From the IMG/VR virus record IMGVR_UViG_3300021364_000009, positions 1-64,000 of that record: 64,000 bases of DNA, one strand, 5' to 3'. Each line of letters opens with the position of its first letter. Positions within the stretch are counted from its first letter, which is position 1. The notes beneath the pieces were generated by a model. The model saw nothing but the letters and a program-made list of their open reading frames with translations, did not search any database and was not told where the DNA came from. A program made the translations under genes and the position numbers. Shown here one piece after another: positions 33,926 to 41,634 of the stretch. This DNA is from a virus.

Positions 33926-35281
33926 ATGCCAAAATATGTGTTAAATGCAGTACAGCAAAAAGAACAAGCGAGGCATGTTTCTCAGGCACTACGCTCTTAC
34001 ACTAGATTAGCTAGAGAAGTTAAGAGTATAGCGACAACAGCTAAAGCAGATCGAAGTCCTGCAAGGAAATTTGTTCAGTTAGCTAAAGCAAGCTCTCAAG
34101 TGTCGTCATTTTTAAATGCTTTTGTGGGTCAGCCTACGGACTATAGTGTCGCATATAGTTTTCGAGAGAAGTGTATCTACGCCTTGAGAGATCATCTCTT
34201 AGGTGCAAAGACGGCGACAGAGGCGAAAGAAATAATAAAAAACAACGTAGAGAAAGCATACATTCAGATTACTATTTCTAATGCACAGCAAAATCTACGG
34301 AGTCTGTTGCCTCCTGAAATCAAAGCGTTCTTGCCAGATAACATTGTGATCGAGACAGATGACGATGGCTCTATCCGTAACATGACGGATATTTTTGGTA
34401 ATGAAAGAGATACGCTTCAGAATAAAGTGAACCTTGTTCGCAAGATTGTAGAGAAGTACAACACTATCGTGCAACAGGTTAAAAAAGACTTGAAGAGTTC
34501 AAACGAGAGAACAAAGTTCAAGGCTATTGTCACTTCTATTCTTATGGAAACAGGAATCCGTCCCGGACGTGAAGGTAACGCATCTAGTGTTGCAGGAGTT
34601 CAGGTAGAGACTTTTGGTGCAGTTACCCTCGCACCCGAACACATTACGTTTGTTAAGTCGAACTTTGCCGAACTTCAGTTTATCGGAAAAAAAGGCACTT
34701 TAAATGTAGCTTCCCTAAGAGACAGTGTAGTGATTAAAGAACTGAAGTCCTACGCAAAGAAAGCACTGAAGGGTAAACTTAACCGAGTATTTGTAGATAG
34801 GAATGGTATCCCTTTATCTCATGTTGAGATAAACTACTATTTCCAAGAGTATTTTGGAGAGATCAGACCTTCAGACTTGAGGAAATACAAAGCTACTGAG
34901 CAGATGTTTGAAGCCTTGAAAGAGGAACAAAAGTCTTTGCAGGCCAAAATACTAGAGTTTGTGGAAGATGAGGTAGAAGACCTTAAACCTAGAGTTGTCC
35001 AAGAAATAGTAAACACGCTAAATGTGGCTACAGAAAGAGCAAGAAGTTCTTTGAGCCATCTTTCCGGCTCAGACACTATTAGTTATTATGTCAATCCTGA
35101 TGTAGTCTTAACTTTTCTCTCTCAAGGTTTTGTGGAAGAAGACTTGAAAAGTGCAATCATAAGAAACCAACGTGTGCTTTCTTTTGACGTTGATGTTTTT
35201 GTTGATCACGCCATGTCTAAGAGAGGCTCATCGAACGAGTCTTTGCTTTCTATTTATACAGACCTCTCAAAAATGTTTTAA
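33926..35281 (+). CDS. Topoisomerase IB-like protein
   Basis: A 451-residue protein whose middle matches the catalytic core of type IB topoisomerases: TGIRPGRE with Arg212; a strand region with VTLAPEHITF; FIGKKG with Lys255 as the catalytic lysine; a beta-helix region; DLRKYKAT with Arg319; LSHLSGS with His378 in the LGH position; and the tyrosine pair SYYVNP (387-388) for the nucleophile. All expected catalytic residues are present. Type IB enzymes relax supercoils through a 3'-phosphotyrosyl link. Phage type IB enzymes are uncommon; a host gyrase supplement is plausible. The N-terminal 190 residues are unfamiliar and helical. AAGGAG precedes the ATG. Confidence 0.7.
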   Translation: MPKYVLNAVQQKEQARHVSQALRSYTRLAREVKSIATTAKADRSPARKFVQLAKASSQVSSFLNAFVGQPTDYSVAYSFREKCIYALRDHLLGAKTATEAKEIIKNNVEKAYIQITISNAQQNLRSLLPPEIKAFLPDNIVIETDDDGSIRNMTDIFGNERDTLQNKVNLVRKIVEKYNTIVQQVKKDLKSSNERTKFKAIVTSILMETGIRPGREGNASSVAGVQVETFGAVTLAPEHITFVKSNFAELQFIGKKGTLNVASLRDSVVIKELKSYAKKALKGKLNRVFVDRNGIPLSHVEINYYFQEYFGEIRPSDLRKYKATEQMFEALKEEQKSLQAKILEFVEDEVEDLKPRVVQEIVNTLNVATERARSSLSHLSGSDTISYYVNPDVVLTFLSQGFVEEDLKSAIIRNQRVLSFDVDVFVDHAMSKRGSSNESLLSIYTDLSKMF

Positions 35282-35327
35282 TGGTCGGTATTCTCCTTTA
35301 TAGTGAAACACAACAAGGAGGTGTGCT

Positions 35328-35516
35328 TTGAGAGTTTCTTTTTTTTACTTGGTCTTAATTCTTACTTTTATTTTTGCTTTGTCTTCTGAAGCTGTTTCTT
35401 TCGTCTCTGTGGGAGACGTACCTTCCGTAGAAGGCGAAGAAGGTGGGAATATGTTGGACTCAGATGTTCCGCAGAAATACGACGAAGAAGAATTTGAAGA
35501 AGACTATGGGTGCTAA
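35328..35516 (+). CDS. Small acidic exported protein
   Basis: A 62-residue protein starting at TTG, supported by AAGGAGG 7 bases upstream. An N-terminal hydrophobic segment (about 4-19, SFFYLVLILTFIFALS) ends in a signal-peptidase-like SSEA. The remainder is strongly acidic (EEEFEEDYGC) with a terminal cysteine and no lipobox. It is likely exported to the periplasm; function is unknown. It overlaps the start of the next gene. Confidence 0.55.
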   Translation: MRVSFFYLVLILTFIFALSSEAVSFVSVGDVPSVEGEEGGNMLDSDVPQKYDEEEFEEDYGC

Positions 35517-35518
35517 AA

Positions 35519-36124
35519 ATGAAAGATAAGAATGATTTTGGTGGGGGAAATAAGAACTCTCTTTACATCCCAATGTCGGAGATTGAGCAAGAATTCCTAC
35601 AACGTCTTGTAGAGTCCAAAAGTTTCAGATTGATCATACATGAGTGGGGCTATGTAGATGAGCCAAGAGTGACGTTTGGAGATAAAAACCTCCATGTGTT
35701 CTTTAAGCTCACTTTCGATAAGCCTGAGACACCAATGCCTGTTCATTATTTCGATTTGGAGCTTCAAACAAGATCGGGGATTACTCTATCGAAGCAAAGA
35801 ATGAGCACTGAGTACGGAGGACAGCCAATCTTAGTGGCACAAGGCTTATCTCTCGATATGGTTTGGGACATTGCTATTAAGCATATTGACCCTAAACTCT
35901 TAAAGTCTTTAATGCCTAGTGTTACAGGGCTTACTTCACGTCTTCAAGACCGTGACAACCATGAGTTTACGGTCTTTGGGAACATGAGGCTGAACCGAGA
36001 CCTTAAAGATAAAGCTCTTGCTCTGCATAAGGCAGAGATTAAGCTCAAAGAAACAGAGAAGATTATCCGAGAAGAAGCGAGGAAAAACCCTCGAAACATG
36101 TTTGAAGATTATCCGAAAAAGTGA
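35519..36124 (+). CDS. Hypothetical protein
   Basis: A 201-residue protein, last of the plus-strand operon that begins at 32637. An N-terminal alpha/beta part carries RLIIHEWGYVDEPRVTFGDK (about 36-55); a C-terminal helix (about 160-200) is strongly charged. It is unfamiliar. The GTG at 35510 and the ATG at 35519 are both possible starts; neither has a clear ribosome site, and translation may be coupled to the preceding gene, which stops at 35516. It overlaps the convergent gene at 36109 by 16 bases. Confidence 0.6.
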   Translation: MKDKNDFGGGNKNSLYIPMSEIEQEFLQRLVESKSFRLIIHEWGYVDEPRVTFGDKNLHVFFKLTFDKPETPMPVHYFDLELQTRSGITLSKQRMSTEYGGQPILVAQGLSLDMVWDIAIKHIDPKLLKSLMPSVTGLTSRLQDRDNHEFTVFGNMRLNRDLKDKALALHKAEIKLKETEKIIREEARKNPRNMFEDYPKK

Positions 36125-36378
36125 TTCTTTTCTCGCTCTATTTTGTCTCTTATCACTCCCATAAGAGAATAGACTGCTTCAGACTTTCGCTTGTTTAAAT
36201 AGAACTCAGGTATCCACCATCTGTCAAATCTGCGATTGCCTTCATGCAGTAACGTGGCGAGTGCATTTCTGTATTTCTCTTTTTCATTGTCGTCTTCAAC
36301 ATGGTCGATCATCTTTTTTGTAGTATGCAAGATGACGATAAAACGTGTTTTGTATTTGTGGTTAAAGAAGTCGAGCAT
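36109..36378 (-). CDS. Hypothetical protein
   Basis: An 89-residue helical, basic protein following the ClpP gene after 2 bases. A longer frame extends into the ClpP gene, but the ATG at 36378 is favoured by spacing to the ClpP stop. The ribosome site (GAGAG) is weak and coupling is probable. No motif is recognised; the histidines and paired tryptophans (about 54-55) give no family. Confidence 0.5.
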   Translation of the reverse strand: MLDFFNHKYKTRFIVILHTTKKMIDHVEDDNEKEKYRNALATLLHEGNRRFDRWWIPEFYLNKRKSEAVYSLMGVIRDKIEREKNHFFG

Positions 36379-36380
36379 TC

Positions 36381-37016
36381 TTAATTTCTCTCGTAATGTA
36401 TGATCTCGTCTACGACACCATGCTGTAGACATTGTTCTGCATTTAGCCAAAGGTCTCTTTTTAAGAGTTTCTTTAGCTCTTTTTTCTTCATTTTAGTGTG
36501 CTTCAAATAAATGGACTCTATCATCTCCATAAGAGAGTCCATACTTTCTTTTTCGTCTTTTAAGTTTTCGTAAGTCCCCCAAACTCCAGTTGAAACTTGG
36601 TGCATAAGGAAGAAGGAGTGCTCAGTGATATATCTTTTAGCCCCTACTACAGAGAGCATTGTCCCAGCGGAAGCGACACTGCCTTCTACATATGTGATGA
36701 CAGGAACTTGGCTATTCAGAATGTGGCTTGCACCTGCAAGACCCGCAAAAGCGTCTCCACCATAAGAGTTGATATGGAGGTGGATTGGAGGGGCTGTACT
36801 CAAACCTAAGTTTTGAGATACTTGGATAATCTGATCGTTTAGGTTTTGGATAGCAATCCCTAGAAGCATAACAGACTTGGGGTTTACAGACTCGTAGAAA
36901 TAAATATGGTTCTCTACGGTAGTGACTGCCCCTTGAGGGCTATGGCTATCGTCCATATAAACGCTCTCTGTGTTGCTGTTTCTTACGACTCTTCGATTAA
37001 AGGGTGTATTGATCAT
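36381..37016 (-). CDS. clpP: ClpP-like serine protease
   Basis: A 211-residue protease of the S14 family. The catalytic serine is Ser116 in SVASAGTM (113-120), the histidine His139 in FFLMHQ and the aspartate Asp188 in KRDLWLNA, in the usual order. HINSYGGDAFAGL (81-93) supplies the oxyanion-hole strand. The length equals cellular ClpP, unlike many phage prohead proteases that carry extra domains. The start at 37016 rests on an ATGA overlap with the preceding gene; a TTG 11 codons upstream is less likely. ClpP needs an ATPase partner; none is encoded in the window, so a host ClpX/A may be used. A capsid maturation role is possible. Confidence 0.85.
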   Translation of the reverse strand: MINTPFNRRVVRNSNTESVYMDDSHSPQGAVTTVENHIYFYESVNPKSVMLLGIAIQNLNDQIIQVSQNLGLSTAPPIHLHINSYGGDAFAGLAGASHILNSQVPVITYVEGSVASAGTMLSVVGAKRYITEHSFFLMHQVSTGVWGTYENLKDEKESMDSLMEMIESIYLKHTKMKKKELKKLLKRDLWLNAEQCLQHGVVDEIIHYERN

Positions 37017-37399
37017 ATCACTCTCACAATGTGGTAATTGTCTCTCCAAGCAGAGATCAGTATATGGTTTAAATTAGATTCTTCCATAGAAAAACAATCA
37101 GGCATTTTCTTATGTTCGATCTGGCAGTATTTCTTGTGATAGGAGGCACAGCTTTTATAGCTAGAGCAAGTTTTATTTACAGGTGCTTTTTTTAAACATC
37201 CTTGCGGTTCTCTGACTTCTCGCATTAGAGGTGTCGCATCTCCATGTAAAGCACGATCCAATATATCTTCAGAAATACTTGGTATGAGGCTTTCCCACTC
37301 AGTCCCCTTGAGTTCAGCGTATTCGCCCCAAGAGTCTCCATCTACAGGCATTATTCTGGCTATTTTAGGGTTCTGCCAGATTTTGCTTTGGATAGACAT
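37013..37399 (-). CDS. Cysteine-rich hypothetical protein
   Basis: A 128-residue protein. The C-terminal half has at least five cysteines in a compact segment (CLKKAPVNKTC, SSYKSCASYHKKYC, then MPDCF at about residues 68-103), likely a metal-binding or disulfide knot. The N-terminal half contains the short WGEYAELKGTEWESL. The ATG at 37399 is preferred over a TTG overlapping the upstream stop; this is uncertain. It is translationally coupled to clpP through ATGA. No family is recognised; Cys-rich phage proteins of this type are typically uncharacterised. Confidence 0.55.
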   Translation of the reverse strand: MSIQSKIWQNPKIARIMPVDGDSWGEYAELKGTEWESLIPSISEDILDRALHGDATPLMREVREPQGCLKKAPVNKTCSSYKSCASYHKKYCQIEHKKMPDCFSMEESNLNHILISAWRDNYHIVRVI

Positions 37400-37425
37400 A
37401 AAGACTATCCCGTTTCTTTTATAGA

Positions 37426-37743
37426 TCAATGGTACACCCCTCTAGTGTTCTTTATTTCTTTGAGCACAATGTCTATTATCTCATCTGTCATAACTTCTTC
37501 TGAGCTGAAGAATTCTACTATTTCTTCAGAAGGAGAGCCGACTAAAGCTACCATTTCTTTAGTACCATCTTCGTCAGAGTGTACGACCACTTTTAAGTGT
37601 GGAAAGTAAAAATTCACACCCAACTTTGTCCCTATATTAATCCAAATGCTTATAAGCTCTTCTGGACTTTTAGCTTCCTCCATTAGAGTCTGCATAGTGC
37701 TATCGAATATGGCTTTTAGCTCTTCCTTAGAAAACAATGACAT
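37426..37743 (-). CDS. Hypothetical acidic protein
   Basis: A 105-residue acidic protein with an N-terminal helix (SKEELKAIFDSTMQTLMEEAK), a beta segment (GVNFYFPHLKVVVHSD) and an acidic helical C-terminus. It is unfamiliar. AAGGAGA lies 6 bases before the ATG, and the gene lies between the primase zinc domain and the Cys-rich gene in the minus-strand operon. Confidence 0.6.
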   Translation of the reverse strand: MSLFSKEELKAIFDSTMQTLMEEAKSPEELISIWINIGTKLGVNFYFPHLKVVVHSDEDGTKEMVALVGSPSEEIVEFFSSEEVMTDEIIDIVLKEIKNTRGVYH

Positions 37744-37753
37744 TGGTATCTCC

Positions 37754-38266
37754 TTATGTGAGTTTGCTATATAACTTCTGCCATTGTTCCAAAGATTGAA
37801 GTTCTAGTGAACTTATGAAGTCATATGCTTCCCACATTCTTATTGCTTGAGATAACTCTATTTCTCTATTGTCGGTTTTGTTTTTCAACAGCGTATATAC
37901 TCGCTTGGAGAGCACTTCTATTTCGGAAGGGTTTGTGTTTTTTTCAGAGTACACGTCCTTCTTTTTTTTGAAGACCCACTCACTAAGTCCGTATTTCTTC
38001 TCCAAAACGGAGCAAGAGTCATTGAAAGAGAGTCCTTCTTTTTCCACTACGGTAGAAATAGCATCTCTGCTTTTTCCACATGCAAAGCAAAACCAACTAT
38101 TCGTTTGAGGATAGACTCTAGCTGAGGGTGCATTATCTGAACCGTCACCATGCAAGTCACATCGGAATTGTTGTTCTCCACCGTCTACATGGACATCGTA
38201 GCCGTACTCTTGTAGTACGGCTTCTATGTTTATTTGCTCTTTGATTCTTAAAGCACGTTTGTTCAA
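37754..38266 (-). CDS. Stand-alone primase zinc-binding domain (CHC2-type)
   Basis: A 170-residue protein. The CHC2 zinc finger is at residues 36-63: C36 and H39 (FRCDLHGD) and C60 and C63 (FCFACG). Upstream residues form the typical DnaG N-terminal helix (about 10-25). The rest (about 80-170) is helical. The RNA-polymerase and TOPRIM domains are absent, so this cannot make primers alone; the polymerising part may be encoded elsewhere or by the host DnaG. The start is TTG with AAAGGAGGT 5 bases upstream, a very strong site. It probably works with the DnaB-like helicase at 44008-45522. Confidence 0.75.
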   Translation of the reverse strand: MNKRALRIKEQINIEAVLQEYGYDVHVDGGEQQFRCDLHGDGSDNAPSARVYPQTNSWFCFACGKSRDAISTVVEKEGLSFNDSCSVLEKKYGLSEWVFKKKKDVYSEKNTNPSEIEVLSKRVYTLLKNKTDNREIELSQAIRMWEAYDFISSLELQSLEQWQKLYSKLT

Positions 38267-38325
38267 CTTGTACCTCCTTTATATCTTCTTTATATGTTTT
38301 GATTATTAAAGTTAAAGGAGAAGCT

Positions 38326-38880
38326 ATGAGAAAGAAAATTGCGAACGATCTGCTTAAGCCCTTAGAGACATATGGCAAGTATGAAGGTGTTTTAGAGTAT
38401 GACACATACACTCTTGGCGATGACTTGGGTGTCACCTTCTATGGTAATGGAGAACAGATCGGATATATTCGAGGACAGAAGCTTGACTATAAGAACTTCC
38501 AATCTTTGCAGAAAGTTAGAGATTGTTATCCCGATGTTGTGAACTTAGCAGAGATGGGTGGTAGTGATGTGTGTGACAGGAAAAAAGGAGTCTCCTGTCT
38601 TTTACCTAGAGTTTTCATGATTACAGACTCAGATTTAGATACGAACGACAATCAAGGAACCTCGCTAAGAGGCACAGGCATTGGTCGGATGATGTATGAA
38701 GCTATCTTCACAGAGTTTTATGAAGACCAAAAAAATAAGGATTTCATAGCTGTACCTATGAAATGTATTTTTGGTCGAAGCAGTACTTCTTCAGATGCTC
38801 AGAGAGTGTGGAACTCTCTTGCTAGGACATTAGAGTCTTCTAATGATCTTGTTCTTGTAGACAGACCTTTGATCTTTTAG
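38326..38880 (+). CDS. GNAT-like acetyltransferase, copy B, with N-terminal tag
   Basis: A 184-residue paralogue of the protein at 33401. The putative acetyl-CoA loop is RGTGIGRMMYEA (about 123-134); the shared motif TSSDAQRVWNSLAR follows. The start KKIANDLLKPL is a copy of the helix tag. Between tag and core it has its own insert (about 75-120) containing several cysteines. The ATG at 38326 has AAAGGAG 5-6 bases upstream. The gene stands alone on the plus strand between two minus-strand blocks and overlaps the GIY-YIG-type gene by 4 bases. Confidence 0.6.
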   Translation: MRKKIANDLLKPLETYGKYEGVLEYDTYTLGDDLGVTFYGNGEQIGYIRGQKLDYKNFQSLQKVRDCYPDVVNLAEMGGSDVCDRKKGVSCLLPRVFMITDSDLDTNDNQGTSLRGTGIGRMMYEAIFTEFYEDQKNKDFIAVPMKCIFGRSSTSSDAQRVWNSLARTLESSNDLVLVDRPLIF

Positions 38881-39221
38881 TTTTTTTCCCACCAATCGTC
38901 AAAACCCCCAAATGGGATGAGGTCATATATTTCTACAGGAATACTACCCACACAGTCATAACTGAACCATTCTCCTGAACCTCTCCACTCTTTGAGTTCT
39001 TCGTGGAGTTCTTTCTCTCTCCACCCCAAACCCTCTAAAGATGCAACTATTCTCAGAGTATTGGGGTTTCCTGTCTGTAAGTTTTTGAGTCTTCTTTCAG
39101 GATGTTTAGACCTCCCTATCTTTATTTCTCCCGTGTTAGAAGATTGGATGAAATAAAGATAGTCGCCTTTCCTTTCGAGCTTCCTTGCTCTGTAGTTTTT
39201 CACTAGCTCTTCATATTTCAT
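38877..39221 (-). CDS. T5orf172/GIY-YIG-superfamily protein
   Basis: A 114-residue protein with the T5orf172 pattern: YLYFIQS (21-27), IKIGRS (33-38), RRLKNLQTGNP (43-53), LGWREKELHEELKEWRGSGEWF (65-86). These correspond to the two short strands, the arginine helix and the C-terminal glutamate of GIY-YIG nucleases. T5orf172-type domains occur in phage and restriction proteins and are often predicted nucleases. Its ATG lies 2 bases after the stop of the last methyltransferase, whose final codons provide its ribosome site (GGAGTCTAAGAATG). It may act with that gene set. Confidence 0.75.
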   Translation of the reverse strand: MKYEELVKNYRARKLERKGDYLYFIQSSNTGEIKIGRSKHPERRLKNLQTGNPNTLRIVASLEGLGWREKELHEELKEWRGSGEWFSYDCVGSIPVEIYDLIPFGGFDDWWEKN

Positions 39222-39223
39222 TC

Positions 39224-40453
39224 TTAGACTCCAAAGAAATTCTCTTTAGCCCATTTAGGTTCAGGAGCTTCTCCTTTGCTCCAAACCCAAATAGGCTCAC
39301 CATAAACAGAACCACCTACTTCTCCCATCCTATCGCCAGGTCTTTTGTTCATCCTATACCCGATAACACCTTCATACGTTGCTCCTATTGACTCCATATA
39401 ACTCAACATAGGTTCACAGATAGAAGCATTTACATCGGTTCTTGAGTGTCCCTTATCTGCGATGTTGATTGCAATTCTCCCCCCTTGGACTAAGCTCTCC
39501 CAAGCTAGTTTTAAACTAGGTAGAAAAAACAGATCGAGCCATTCTTGGTTGGTTTTATATCGTTTCCAACTTTGTGTCTCTTCTTCAGAGTATTTCTCAA
39601 TGTTGAAATAAGGGGGAGAGGTAAATACAAAGTCGAACTTACGATCTCCAAGATCAGCATCTTCAGCGGGAGAGCAAATAAACTCTGTTTTCTTTCCTGT
39701 GTTGCAGAATTCAGAAATAGAGTTGTAGTGTGGGTGGAGCTTTGAGTTAGGGTCAATACCTACATAGCTCTCTGCGTTGGAAGCGTGGAACCCAACGAGT
39801 CTGTCACCCCAACCTGCGGAGAAGTCGATCACATTTTTAGCGTCAAAGAAATCGTAAAGTGTTTTTGCACATGAAGGTTTGAACTGAGACGCCATGTAGT
39901 TTCCTAATCTCAGACAATCTCTAAGTTGCTTATTTCCGACACCATTTTTCAAAGCGTCTTTCTCGGAAAGCGTCCAAAGAACTCTTAATACATATCGAGT
40001 CTTTGATTTGCATCCGTCTCTAGTCCATTCTCTCATCGGGCTTTTGTGCTCAAAATGAGCACACTTCATTCTTTCAATGTGTGTGTGCTGATCTGACACT
40101 TTTAAACCATGAGATGAAGATTGGAAGTAACACGGCTTATCTAAATATGTAGTGGGCACATCAGGGATGGTTCTTAGACAAACCCAATCTCCAATCTCTA
40201 TTTCTTTGCTCTCTTGTTTCAGACTATTAAAGTCTTTGTTTAGCTTATTGTGTGTGTATTTTCTTTCGGGGAAAGGTAGGTTATTTTCTTCTATCAGACT
40301 AGAAAGATGTTCGATTATTTCCTTCTTCTCGAAGTTATGTTTTATTTCACTCCAAATATGAGGGGGGATTGAAATCTCGTCTTTTTCTATAAGACTGTAG
40401 TCTGAGAGCTTTTTTGTTGTTTCTTTTTCTGCACTTAAATCAAATAATTCCAT
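39224..40453 (-). CDS. DNA methyltransferase-like protein, paralogue 1 of 4
   Basis: A 409-residue SAM-dependent methyltransferase: SAM motif DFSAGWGDR (210-218), acidic GIDPNS following, catalytic SPPYF (279-283), as in N4-cytosine or N6-adenine DNA methyltransferases of the TSPPY type. An N-terminal module with PFPxRxY (about 60-66) and a variable part (about 80-170) precede the core; a conserved QHTxIxRMxCxHxxxKSPxxEW block lies at 122-143. The end EPIWVWSKGEAPEPKW...FFGV is nearly identical in all four copies. The variable parts may hold target specificity. Copy 1 is the last in the chain. Confidence 0.75.
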   Translation of the reverse strand: MELFDLSAEKETTKKLSDYSLIEKDEISIPPHIWSEIKHNFEKKEIIEHLSSLIEENNLPFPERKYTHNKLNKDFNSLKQESKEIEIGDWVCLRTIPDVPTTYLDKPCYFQSSSHGLKVSDQHTHIERMKCAHFEHKSPMREWTRDGCKSKTRYVLRVLWTLSEKDALKNGVGNKQLRDCLRLGNYMASQFKPSCAKTLYDFFDAKNVIDFSAGWGDRLVGFHASNAESYVGIDPNSKLHPHYNSISEFCNTGKKTEFICSPAEDADLGDRKFDFVFTSPPYFNIEKYSEEETQSWKRYKTNQEWLDLFFLPSLKLAWESLVQGGRIAINIADKGHSRTDVNASICEPMLSYMESIGATYEGVIGYRMNKRPGDRMGEVGGSVYGEPIWVWSKGEAPEPKWAKENFFGV

Positions 40454-40455
40454 TT

Positions 40456-41634
40456 TTAAACTCCGAAGAAATTATCTTGTGACCATTTAGGTTCGGGGGC
40501 TTCTCCCTTACTCCATATCCAAATAGGTTCAGCAAAAGGCTTTTCTGTTTTCTGGCCGCCTCGTTGATAAAGTTCATATCCAATCGCACCTTCGTAGTGG
40601 GCGTTCAGTTTTTCCATGTGTTTGAGCATAGGCTCACATAAGTTTATGTTCTTTTTGTCATTGATATTAACACATACTCTCCCACCCTCAGATAAATGAT
40701 TCCAACATTTCGTTAGAGTTGGAAGCAAGAACCCCTCTAACCATTTTTCAGGTGTTGCGTATCGCTTCCAACTCTGTGTTTCTTCTTCAGAGTATTTCTC
40801 AATGTTGAAATAAGGTGGAGAGGTGAACACAAAGTCGAATACTCTATCTTCAAGATCAGCATCTTCAGCAGGAGAGCAGATAAACTCTGTTTTCTTTCCT
40901 GTGTTGCAGAATTCAGAAATAGCGTTGTAGTGTGGGTGGAGTTTAGTGTTTGGGTCTACTCCCACATAAGAAATAGCATTTGAGGCGTGGAAGCCAACGA
41001 GTCGATCTCCCCAACCTGCTGAGAAATCGAGTACATTTTTAGCGTCAAAGAAATCGTATAGCCATTTTGCAACCACAGGTCTAAACTGTTGAGCCATATA
41101 AGAGTGGCTCATGATTGCTCTCCTTAAAGTTTGACTATTGATGCCACCTCTAGTGTAAGGTTCATCGCTCCTAAAACCAAAGAAGCCTCTGAGGAAGTTA
41201 TTCTTTTTATCTGGATTTTGCCATTCATAGATAGGGGACTTACTCGAATGATACCCACAGTTCATTCTTACTATTTGAGTGTATTGGTCTGAGATAGTTT
41301 TTCCCCTATTATTTCCTGAAAATAATAGGTGTTGGTCTAAGTATTTATTCTCTAAGCCTCTTACTTGTCTTGGATTTTCCCACTCTATTTCTTTCAGCTC
41401 TATTTCTGACTGTTTTAGTTTCAACCAGTCTTTTTTAACTTCGCTTAGTTCATACTCTCGTAGAGGAAAAGGTAGCTTCTTTATTTCTTCTGATAGGTGT
41501 GCTTTTATTTCTTCTTCAGAGAAATAATGGAGCAAGTTATCCCATTCTTTTGTAGAGATATAAAGACGGTTCTCTATTACGGTAGAGTACTCTTCTATCG
41601 GTTTTTTGGGTTCTCGTTCTAAATCAAACAGCAT
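40456..41634 (-). CDS. DNA methyltransferase-like protein, paralogue 2 of 4
   Basis: A 392-residue copy with the same layout (DFSAGWGDR, GVDPNT, SPPYF, final EPIWIWSKGEAPEPKW and FFGV). At the DNA level its catalytic segment is about 88% identical to copy 1 over some 250 bases, while the N-terminal 100 residues and the section around 100-175 diverge strongly. This suggests recombination or strong selection on specificity segments. Its start lies 4 bases from the end of copy 3 with ribosome site GGAGTCTAAATG, taken from the FFGV codons of copy 3. Confidence 0.75.
   Translation of the reverse strand: MLFDLEREPKKPIEEYSTVIENRLYISTKEWDNLLHYFSEEEIKAHLSEEIKKLPFPLREYELSEVKKDWLKLKQSEIELKEIEWENPRQVRGLENKYLDQHLLFSGNNRGKTISDQYTQIVRMNCGYHSSKSPIYEWQNPDKKNNFLRGFFGFRSDEPYTRGGINSQTLRRAIMSHSYMAQQFRPVVAKWLYDFFDAKNVLDFSAGWGDRLVGFHASNAISYVGVDPNTKLHPHYNAISEFCNTGKKTEFICSPAEDADLEDRVFDFVFTSPPYFNIEKYSEEETQSWKRYATPEKWLEGFLLPTLTKCWNHLSEGGRVCVNINDKKNINLCEPMLKHMEKLNAHYEGAIGYELYQRGGQKTEKPFAEPIWIWSKGEAPEPKWSQDNFFGV

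Noticed and set aside
36381-37016. ClpP-like gene as a fused prohead protease/scaffold
   Set aside because: The protein is of plain ClpP length without a scaffold extension, and no portal or capsid gene is nearby; a maturation role is possible but unsupported.
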